Below are positions 5,971-12,114 of a stretch of 13,973 nt of DNA, in pieces (positions within the stretch are counted from its first letter, which is position 1; each line of letters opens with the position of its first letter). A program made the position numbers and the translations under genes. This DNA comes from an uncultured Selenomonadaceae bacterium. GTDB lineage: Bacteria > Bacillota > Negativicutes > Selenomonadales > Selenomonadaceae. The notes below the pieces were generated by a model. It made no database searches. It was not told the origin of the DNA and was given only the letters and a program-made list of their open reading frames with translations. The stretch lies in assembly GCA_905236595.1 (NCBI GenBank), contig CAJORE010000202.1:1-13973 (forward strand), read 5' to 3'.

Positions 5971-7200
5971 TTAAAAAAATTCCGCCAAACGCCGAATGAT
6001 TCTGCCCGCCAATTTATCTTTGCTGTCTAAAGGAAAATCTTCGGGCGCCCGTCCGTCGGCATAAAAAATCACGGCGGCATTCGTATCGGTATCAAAACCG
6101 GCATCCTTTCGGCTCACGTCATTGGCGACAATAAAGTCAAGATTTTTTTCGTCGAGCTTGCGTTTGGCGTATTCGGCCAAATTTTCCGTCTCGGCGGCAA
6201 AGCCGACCAAAATTTGCCCCGGTTGTTTTTGTTGACCAAGTTCGCGCAAAATGTCGGGATTCTTGACCAATTCCAACGTGAACGAATTCGCTTTCTTCTT
6301 TATTTTTTGCGGCGAATAATCTTTCACGCGGTAATCGGCCACCGCCGCCGTCATTATCACCGCATCGGCGTTGGCAAATTCCGCCAAGACGGCCTTTAGC
6401 ATATCGTCCGTCGTAAGCGCCGATACCAAGCGAATGTTCGGTTCCGTCGGCAACGCAACCGTTATGTTGCCGGTCACCAAAACCACGTTCGCCCCGGCTC
6501 CGGCGGCCGCCCGTGCCGTCGCAACGCCCATTTTCCCGCCGGAACGATTGGCAATGAACCGCACGGGATCTATGGGGGCAATCGTCCCCCCCGCCGTGAC
6601 GATGATTTTTTTGCCCGCCAATTTACCGTTGCAATCGTTTATAAGTTCGCTCCGAACACCGTTGTCGCGCCTATCAAAAAAACTTTTGACCTCGCCGACA
6701 ATCGTCGGCGGCTCCGGCAACCGACCCGCGCCCACCGCACCGCAGGCCAAAACTCCGGCCGCCGGCTCGATAATCATAACGCCGCGTTCCTTTAGCAGAG
6801 CAATATTCTTTTGCGTGGCAACATTGTTCAGCATATCGGTGTTCATGGCCGGAGCAATCATAACGGGGGCTTTCGTCGCAAGAAGCACCGTCGTCAACAT
6901 ATCGTCGGCCATTCCGACGGCGGCTTTGGCGATGAAGTTGGCCGTTGCCGGCGCCACAAGCAACAAATCCGCCCAATCGGCCAGCGCAATATGTTCGACG
7001 TGCCGCTCCGTGCAATCGTCCCACATACTTGTCACAACGCGTTCGCCGCTCAACTCGGCAAAGGGACGCGGCGTGACAAATTCCTGCGCCGCCCGCGTCA
7101 TTATCACCCGCACGGCAAAGCCGGCTTTCTTCAAACGACTGGTTATTTCCACCGCTTTATATGCGGCAATTCCGCCCGTCACACCAAGAACAACGTTCAT
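5971..7200 (-). CDS. coaBC: Bifunctional phosphopantothenoylcysteine decarboxylase / phosphopantothenate-cysteine ligase
   Basis: This 409-residue protein performs two consecutive steps of coenzyme A synthesis: joining cysteine to 4'-phosphopantothenate, then decarboxylating the product to 4'-phosphopantetheine. The N-terminal flavoprotein half (CoaC, 1-175) has the GVTGGIAAYK start, the active-site His in RHVEHIAL (His70), PAMN (117-120) and the substrate-lid Cys in VLACGAVGAGRLPEP (Cys153). The C-terminal half (CoaB, 190-409) has VTAGGT (201-206), DPVRFIANRSGGKMG (211-225), AAVADYRV and the lysine run KIKKK near 299-303. The usual NRSSGKMG reads NRSGGKMG, a mild change. Length is normal for the family. 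The start overlaps the rpoZ stop by 4 nt (ATGA). In many Firmicutes priA follows, but here the cyclase gene does. Confidence 0.97.
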   Translation of the reverse strand: MNVVLGVTGGIAAYKAVEITSRLKKAGFAVRVIMTRAAQEFVTPRPFAELSGERVVTSMWDDCTERHVEHIALADWADLLLVAPATANFIAKAAVGMADDMLTTVLLATKAPVMIAPAMNTDMLNNVATQKNIALLKERGVMIIEPAAGVLACGAVGAGRLPEPPTIVGEVKSFFDRRDNGVRSELINDCNGKLAGKKIIVTAGGTIAPIDPVRFIANRSGGKMGVATARAAAGAGANVVLVTGNITVALPTEPNIRLVSALTTDDMLKAVLAEFANADAVIMTAAVADYRVKDYSPQKIKKKANSFTLELVKNPDILRELGQQKQPGQILVGFAAETENLAEYAKRKLDEKNLDFIVANDVSRKDAGFDTDTNAAVIFYADGRAPEDFPLDSKDKLAGRIIRRLAEFF

Positions 7201-7619
7201 TTTTTGCTCTTGCCCCGCGCATCAATCAAAAAGTCCGAATAATCGTCGTCGCTTTGGGACGACAAATCCTCATCGCCGCTTTTGGCGCCGACAACGTCAT
7301 AATTGTCGTATTGTGCGCTTGCCGTTTCCTCGGCGGCTTCCCGGTCGATTCCTTCGGCAACTTCCTCTGTGGCTTCTTCCGCAGTCTCCTCCGTCTCGAT
7401 TATTCCCGGGACATAACGAATCTTGCCTTCCAAAATCTCCTCCAAAGCATTGGTCACGTCCTTTACGGAGCGTTCCCGCGTGCTCCTGACCGGGGATTTT
7501 GCCAATATCTGCCGCGCCCGGCGCGCCGCCAACACCACTAACGAATAACGGCTGTCAATTTTTTTCATCAATGCGTCGGTCGAAGGATTGACCATGCTCA
7601 TGGGGGCATTATGTGCCAT
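7197..7619 (-). CDS. rpoZ: DNA-directed RNA polymerase omega subunit with an acidic C-terminal extension
   Basis: Omega helps fold and assemble the beta' subunit of RNA polymerase. Residues 9-70 match the omega core: NPSTDALMKKIDSRYSLVVL, then the signature AARRARQI, then SVKDVTNALEEILEGKI. The ORF is also open from a TTG at 7622. I choose the ATG at 7617-7619, which overlaps the gmk stop as TGATG and has GAGGTG upstream. This gives 140 residues, about twice the usual 65-90. The excess (about 73-140) is a low-complexity tail very rich in Glu and Asp, ending in a basic GKSKK, and is probably disordered. Its role is unknown. The order gmk-rpoZ-coaBC is classical and strongly supports the call. 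Confidence 0.93.
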   Translation of the reverse strand: MAHNAPMSMVNPSTDALMKKIDSRYSLVVLAARRARQILAKSPVRSTRERSVKDVTNALEEILEGKIRYVPGIIETEETAEEATEEVAEGIDREAAEETASAQYDNYDVVGAKSGDEDLSSQSDDDYSDFLIDARGKSKK

Positions 7620-8245
7620 CAATTTTTCGTCACCTCATCCAATATATCATTGCAGCGACTTGCCTTGCAGTGTTCGGCGGCAATTATCGCCGCAATTTTA
7701 TCCACCGCATTATTTACTTCGTCGTTGACCACCAAATAAGTATACCGCTTGGCGCGCTCAAACTCGACATCGGCCGCCGCCAAACGTTTGGCCACCGCTT
7801 GTTCGTCCTCGGTGCCGCGACCCGTCAGCCGCTTTCGCAATTCTTCCTTTGATGGCGGCAACAAAAAAACAAATACGCCGTCGGGAGCCTTATCCATGAC
7901 GTTTATCGCGCCTTGAGTGTCAATCTCCAAAAGCACGTCTTTACCGGCCGCAATATGTTTGTCAACTTCGCGGCGTAACGTTCCGTAATAGGCACCGCCG
8001 TATACGTCGGCATACTCCAAAAAAGCGTCCGCCGCTATCTCCCGTTCAAATTCCTCGCGGCTCATGAAGTGATAATTGACCCCGTCCTTTTCGCCGACCC
8101 GGGGAAGGCGCGTTGTCGCCGACACCGAAAAAACAAGATTCGGCAACTTATCAAAGAGCGCCTTTATGACCGTTCCTTTGCCCGTACCCGACGCCCCCGA
8201 TATGACGATAAGCAGCCCGCGCCGATTGTTACCGTAAAATGCCAT
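7619..8245 (-). CDS. gmk: Guanylate kinase
   Basis: This 208-residue cytosolic enzyme phosphorylates GMP to GDP with ATP, feeding GTP, dGTP and (p)ppGpp pools. It has the P-loop SGASGTGKGTV (16-26) and the GMP-binding segment ATTRLPRVGEKDGVNYHFM (43-61). YGGAYYGTLRREVD (82-95) and the region LEIDTQGA follow, all at the positions expected for Gmk. Length is normal. The ATG at 8245 follows GGAGG by 8 nt, and the gap to the upstream remA-like stop is 21 bp. The stop overlaps the rpoZ start. Confidence 0.97.
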   Translation of the reverse strand: MAFYGNNRRGLLIVISGASGTGKGTVIKALFDKLPNLVFSVSATTRLPRVGEKDGVNYHFMSREEFEREIAADAFLEYADVYGGAYYGTLRREVDKHIAAGKDVLLEIDTQGAINVMDKAPDGVFVFLLPPSKEELRKRLTGRGTEDEQAVAKRLAAADVEFERAKRYTYLVVNDEVNNAVDKIAAIIAAEHCKASRCNDILDEVTKN

Positions 8246-8266
8246 ACTCCAATCCTCCGACCGCAG

Positions 8267-8701
8267 TCAATCGTTGCCCAATATGCGCCCCGCTATTGTC
8301 TCGGGTTGCAACGTTGACAAAATAACATGATCGCTGTCACAAATTATCGCCGCCCGTTTGCGCCGCCCTTGCGTGACATCAATCAACAACCCGCGTTCCT
8401 TGGCTTCGGCGCATATTCGCTTAACGGGCGCCGAATCGGGATTGACAATGGCCACGATGCGATTCGTACCCACAATATTGCCAAAGCCGACGCTGATGAG
8501 CCGCGCTCCCGTGCCGCCGGCGACAAACGTCCCCGATGCGCCGACGGCTCGGGAAACATTCAGCGGTTTGTCGGCGACGGATTTTGCGGCGGTTTCCGTT
8601 TCGCCTGTTGTCGGTTCGCCGACTTTATCCTTGGCCTTCTTGGTTTTGGCAACCCGTTTTTTGGCATCCCTGTTCAATTCATTCTTGCCTTCATCATTCA
8701 A
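8267..8701 (-). CDS. RemA/DUF370-family regulator with a long charged N-terminal extension
   Basis: Residues 66-144 are a clear RemA/DUF370 domain, with [41 protein letters not shown] and [17 protein letters not shown]. In Bacillus subtilis RemA is a small DNA-binding activator of biofilm-matrix and osmoprotection genes. Usual length is about 80-95 residues; here about 65 extra residues rich in Lys, Glu, Thr and Ala precede the domain. The frame opens with TTG at 8699-8701, 9 nt after AGGTG and overlapping the yicC stop by 8 nt. I see no ATG or GTG in frame nearer the domain, only a CTG at residue 47, so the extension is likely translated. The location between yicC and gmk matches RemA in other Firmicutes. 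The extension's role is unknown. Confidence 0.88.
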   Translation of the reverse strand: MNDEGKNELNRDAKKRVAKTKKAKDKVGEPTTGETETAAKSVADKPLNVSRAVGASGTFVAGGTGARLISVGFGNIVGTNRIVAIVNPDSAPVKRICAEAKERGLLIDVTQGRRKRAAIICDSDHVILSTLQPETIAGRILGND

Positions 8702-9605
8702 TGTTTTGCACCTGCTCCCGCAACTTTTCGTTCTCGCTTTTAAGCGTAATGCAAATTTGCGCCGCCGTAACGTTATTAGCCTTTGACCCTATGGTATTGA
8801 CCTCGCGATTTATCTCCTGGAGCAAAAAGTCCAATTTGCGTCCGACGGGTTCGCTTGAAGACGTCGCCGTTGCTTCGGCGATAAGCGAACCGAACTGTGC
8901 CAAATGACTTTTTAAGCGCACCACTTCCTCGGTGAAATCAATGCGATCGGCATAAAGCGCAACTTCCTGCACCAATCGTGCGGCGTCCGCTTCGGCGCCT
9001 TCCGGCAACAACTCACCAAGCACGCGTTCGATGCGTTCGCGATACGCCGCAACGATCGTCTCACCAAGCCCGGCCAATTTGCTATCGACCAAATCCGTCA
9101 TGTAATTGAGCCGCGCCGAAAAATCGGCGGCCAGCGCCGCGCCTTCGCGTTCGCGCATGGCAATTAAAGCGGTGAGCGCCTCTTCGGTAGCCGCCAAAAG
9201 GTCGCGCCGTACGTTGCCTTCGCAATAATCCGTCCCCGCCGAATCCGATTGAGTGATAATGCCGTCAAAAGCGGCAACTTCCTTTATGTCATTCGGGCGC
9301 GGCAGTTTCAAAAGGGTTGCCAGTTCGCCCAAGGCACGATCGTACGAAAGCGCCAAGTCGCGGTTCACCTGCAAAGCCGTCGCCGCTTCCCCCGTTTCTT
9401 TCAACGTAACTTTAACTTCGGTTTTGCCGCGGGCAATATGCTTTTTTAAGAGTTGCCTAAGTTCGATTTCGGCGGCAAACAACTGTTTCGGCAAGTAAAA
9501 ATTAGCGTCAAAAAAGCGTTGGTTGACGGTTTTAATCTGCACGTCAATCCGATAATCCCCGGTGGTTATCCGGCCTGCGCCGAAACCGGTCATCGACCGT
9601 ATCAT
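8694..9605 (-). CDS. yicC: YicC/YloC-family endoribonuclease
   Basis: The 303-residue length is typical. The N-terminal YicC domain begins with the family-defining MIRSMTGFG and contains [16 protein letters not shown] (24-39) and ARGKTEVKV. The C-terminal DUF1732 part carries the strongest signature: [20 protein letters not shown], then [17 protein letters not shown] and NTIGSKANN. Members from E. coli and B. subtilis are described as endoribonucleases involved in RNA turnover; that activity is inferred here from family membership. The ATG (9603-9605) overlaps the dapF stop as ATGA, and the stop overlaps the TTG start of the remA-like gene. This points to tight co-translation along the operon. 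Confidence 0.95.
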   Translation of the reverse strand: MIRSMTGFGAGRITTGDYRIDVQIKTVNQRFFDANFYLPKQLFAAEIELRQLLKKHIARGKTEVKVTLKETGEAATALQVNRDLALSYDRALGELATLLKLPRPNDIKEVAAFDGIITQSDSAGTDYCEGNVRRDLLAATEEALTALIAMREREGAALAADFSARLNYMTDLVDSKLAGLGETIVAAYRERIERVLGELLPEGAEADAARLVQEVALYADRIDFTEEVVRLKSHLAQFGSLIAEATATSSSEPVGRKLDFLLQEINREVNTIGSKANNVTAAQICITLKSENEKLREQVQNIE

Positions 9606-10456
9606 AATGCGTAGTCCCCTTCGTAAACTTTTACGGCAGAACCCGTCATCAACACATGATTATCCGACGCTGACCATTTAATGTTGAGCGTGCCGCCGTC
9701 AAGGACAATTTGCGCTTCGCGTCCGGTGCGCCCCGTAAGCGCGGCGGCGACCAACGTCGCACAAGCGCCGGTGCCGCACGCCATGGTAATGCCGGCGCCA
9801 CGCTCCCATACGCGCATCCTGATGGTTGAAGCATCCTTTACTTCGGCGAATTCGACGTTGACCCCTTCCGGAAAAAATTCGTGCTTTTCAAAAAAACGGC
9901 CGATTTTCTCCGGCGCTTGCGCCAAAACAAATTCGTTTTTATCAGCAAAAACGACACAATGGGGATTGCCCATGGAAACGCAGGTCACCGTAAAATTTTG
10001 GCCGCCTACGGTCAATGCGGCATCAACGACTTTTTCGTCACCGTAGCCACCGGCCACGGGAATTTTGTTGCCCGACAAAACAGGCTCGCCCATGTCAACC
10101 GACACGTCCGTGCCTTCTTGGACAAACGGGCGCATTATCCCCGCTTTCGTGCTTACGGCAAACCGGCGCTCTTTCGAAATGTCGTTATCGTAGGCGTAAC
10201 GCGCCAAACAGCGCAAACCGTTCCCGCACATTTGCGCTTCGCTGCCGTCGGCATTAAATATGCGCATGGCAACATCCGCCGCCGCATCTTCGGAGCGTTT
10301 GATAAGAATTACGCCGTCGGCGCCAACGCCGAAATGCCGATCGCAAATACTCGGCGCCGTTTCGGCAAAACGAGCGTCATCCACCGCAACATCGCCGTTA
10401 ATAAGATCAAATATGACAAAATCGTTGCCGCATCCCTGCCACTTGCTAAAATGCAT
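9602..10456 (-). CDS. dapF: Diaminopimelate epimerase
   Basis: This 284-residue cytosolic enzyme interconverts LL- and meso-diaminopimelate, the precursor of lysine and of the peptidoglycan cross-bridge, using two cysteines without a cofactor. Both are present: Cys77 in AQMCGNGLRC and Cys227 in TMACGTGACAT. FSKWQGCGNDFV at the N-terminus, FGVGADGVI (42-50) and SMGNPHCVVF (161-170) are also conserved. The frame extends upstream to a GTG at 10474. I prefer the ATG at 10454-10456, because GGGGAG lies 8 nt before it and family alignments start at MxFxKxxGxGNDF. It is the first enzyme gene of the operon, 39 bp after the MATE gene. Confidence 0.96.
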   Translation of the reverse strand: MHFSKWQGCGNDFVIFDLINGDVAVDDARFAETAPSICDRHFGVGADGVILIKRSEDAAADVAMRIFNADGSEAQMCGNGLRCLARYAYDNDISKERRFAVSTKAGIMRPFVQEGTDVSVDMGEPVLSGNKIPVAGGYGDEKVVDAALTVGGQNFTVTCVSMGNPHCVVFADKNEFVLAQAPEKIGRFFEKHEFFPEGVNVEFAEVKDASTIRMRVWERGAGITMACGTGACATLVAAALTGRTGREAQIVLDGGTLNIKWSASDNHVLMTGSAVKVYEGDYAL

Positions 10457-10494
10457 AACAATCGCTCCCCGCACCTTTTTAATCCTTTGATTTT

Positions 10495-10522
10495 ACTATA
10501 CTTCGCGTGGCTTGGCAAGTAA
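10495..10522 (-). promoter_or_regulatory. Possible promoter for the dapF operon inside the MATE 3' end
   Basis: On the minus strand TATAGT (10500-10495) is preceded, with a 16-bp spacer, by TTACTT (10522-10517), a poor -35. It overlaps the MATE stop codon and would leave a leader of roughly 30 nt before the dapF ATG. No terminator hairpin is visible in the 39-bp gap, so read-through from the MATE gene is equally possible. Confidence 0.3.
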
Positions 10523-11866
10523 GGCACGCCGCGCCAAAATGTGCTTAAATTTTCGTTGGGCAACGAAATATGCCCACGCCAAAGGGAGACAAGCTCCCAA
10601 CCATGCCAGGGGGTTGGCGAAACACGCGCCCAAAAAGCCGTAATATTTCACGAGGAAAACAGCCGCCGCCACCCGCATCAAAAGTTCCATGATACCGGCC
10701 AACGTCGGCACGGTGCTTTGCCCCAACCCCTGCAAGGTATAGCGAAAAATAAACAGCAACGCCAAAATAAAATAGCAAAGCCCGTTGACCACCAAGTATA
10801 AGCGCCCGTAACCGATTACTTCGTCTTGCCCGTCGCCCACAAACAGATACATTATGTCCGTGCCGAAAGTTATGTTGAACGCCGCCGCCAAAAACGCGAA
10901 CCCAACCGACATGCACACGCATTTTTTCACGCCTTCGATTATGCGATCGTATTTGCGTGCGCCGTAATTTTGCGCGGTATACGCCGCCATCGCCATGCCG
11001 AAGCTCATCATCGGCATAAGCGCCACGGCGTCAACCTTTTGCGAGGCGGCATACGAAGCAACCGCGACGGCTCCCAAATTGTTGAGCGCCACCTGCAACA
11101 CCACCGCCCCAACGGCGATTATCGAGGCTTGAAACCCCATGGGCAAACCGATTTTGAGGTGCGCGTACAGCGTCTTGCGATCAAGGCCTCTTATATCCTC
11201 TGCCGTCAAATGAATGGCGGGAACTTTGCTTTTGATATACCAAAAGCAAATGATATTGCCGCAAAATTGCGAAGCAACCGTCGCCAAAGCGGCGCCTTTT
11301 ATTCCCCAGTCCAAAACCAAAATGGCGATGGGCTCCAAGACAATGTTTATTATCAGCGCTGTCGCCAAAATAATCGTCGGCGTCCGCGAATCACCGAGAG
11401 CGCGAATAATATTCGTCTGCATTTGAATGAGGACGAACATGACGATTCCGCCGTACACCACGGAAATAAAGGTCGTCGCCCCTTCCAAAATTTCGGGCGG
11501 CGTTTGCATCAGCACCAGCATTTCGCGGCATAACGTCAATCCAAAAAACGTCAAGACAAATGACGCCCCGAGACTTAAAACGAGGCAGGCGGCCACGCTT
11601 TTTTTGACGCCTTCCGCATCGCCGGCGCCAAACCTTTGCCCGGTGTAAATGGAAAAACCGGCCGTCATGCCGATGACAAATCCCAACATCAAAAACATCA
11701 ACGAGCCTGTGCAACCGACCGCCGCCAACGCCGTAACGCCCAAAAAGCGACCGACGATGAGCGTATCGACAAAAGCGTACAGCTGTTGAAAAATATTGCC
11801 GGCGATAAGCGGCAAGGTGAATGCCAATATCAAACGCGCCGGATTGCCTTCCGTTAAATTTCTCAT
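10496..11866 (-). CDS. MATE-family multidrug/Na+ antiporter
   Basis: This is a 456-residue inner-membrane transporter with about twelve hydrophobic helices in two related halves, of normal MATE length. The start MRNLTEGNPARLILAFTLP is the typical amphipathic N-terminus, followed by AGNIFQQLYAFVDTLIVGRFLG, a hallmark of the DinF/MepA-like branch. The second half repeats the pattern from LKIGLPMGFQASI onward, with YAASQKVDAVALMPMMSFGMAMAAYTAQNYGA. MATE pumps export cationic drugs or metabolites using a Na+ or H+ gradient; the substrate cannot be read here. The ATG at 11866 has GGAG upstream at a longish 13-nt spacing, and an in-frame stop not far upstream rules out a much longer protein. It is transcribed divergently from the condensation-like gene at 12115, which may be coincidental or may hint at a shared pathway. 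Confidence 0.93.
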   Translation of the reverse strand: MRNLTEGNPARLILAFTLPLIAGNIFQQLYAFVDTLIVGRFLGVTALAAVGCTGSLMFLMLGFVIGMTAGFSIYTGQRFGAGDAEGVKKSVAACLVLSLGASFVLTFFGLTLCREMLVLMQTPPEILEGATTFISVVYGGIVMFVLIQMQTNIIRALGDSRTPTIILATALIINIVLEPIAILVLDWGIKGAALATVASQFCGNIICFWYIKSKVPAIHLTAEDIRGLDRKTLYAHLKIGLPMGFQASIIAVGAVVLQVALNNLGAVAVASYAASQKVDAVALMPMMSFGMAMAAYTAQNYGARKYDRIIEGVKKCVCMSVGFAFLAAAFNITFGTDIMYLFVGDGQDEVIGYGRLYLVVNGLCYFILALLFIFRYTLQGLGQSTVPTLAGIMELLMRVAAAVFLVKYYGFLGACFANPLAWLGACLPLAWAYFVAQRKFKHILARRALLAKPREV

Positions 11867-11979
11867 AAAACCGCGATTGCTCCAAACTTACTTCAAAAAA
11901 ACTTTGTTCCCATTCGTCGGGTGCCGCGTCGCGATTAAACGGCAAAGCGTCAAGGAAATTATTGCGACACGACCGAAGT

Positions 11980-11988
11980 AGTATAGCA
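11980..11988 (-). promoter_or_regulatory. Extended -10 promoter likely driving the MATE gene
   Basis: On the minus strand TGC-TATACT (11988-11980) forms an extended -10 closely like the TGC-TATAAT found before lysR. No clear -35 is seen. The implied leader before the MATE ATG is a little over 100 nt. Confidence 0.4.
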
Positions 11989-12004
11989 TAATTTCGCACA
12001 GAGT

Positions 12005-12050
12005 GCCGTGATTTTTTTTGCGACGACAAAGGAAATAAATTTTTCACGGC
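12005..12050. repeat. Inverted repeat in the divergent intergenic region, possible operator
   Basis: GCCGTGA (12005-12011) and TCACGGC (12044-12050) form 7-bp inverted arms separated by 32 bp of A/T-rich DNA. They lie between the MATE promoter and the start of the condensation-like gene. The geometry could suit a regulator binding both arms, but arms of this length can occur by chance. Confidence 0.25.
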
Positions 12051-12103
12051 GAACAACAAAACATCAATTACATACGAAATCAGCTGATATAGAGATTGTA
12101 TCC

Positions 12104-12110
12104 AGGGAGG
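12104..12110 (+). promoter_or_regulatory. Strong ribosome binding site deciding the start at 12115
   Basis: AGGGAGG lies 4 nt before the ATG at 12115. It supports this start and shows that the long rightward frame is a real gene, despite several long antisense frames across it. Confidence 0.75.
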
Positions 12111-12114
12111 ACTT

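Noticed and set aside
6371..7489. 372-codon rightward frame opposite coaBC and rpoZ
   Set aside because: It spans two well-identified genes in antisense. Its length reflects codon bias of the real genes; the peptide is Ala/Ser/Arg low-complexity.
10457..10474. GTG start for dapF at 10474
   Set aside because: The GTG lacks its own ribosome site, while GGGGAG stands 8 nt before the ATG at 10454-10456, which also matches the family start.
10826..11533. 235-codon rightward frame opposite the MATE gene
   Set aside because: Antisense shadow of a clear 12-helix transporter; the peptide is His/Arg/Asn-rich and unlike any protein family I know.
11996..12019. Terminator from GCAC-AGA-GTGC followed by a T run in the divergent region
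   Set aside because: The stem is only 4 bp and five other bases separate it from the T run; no gene reads into it from the left.
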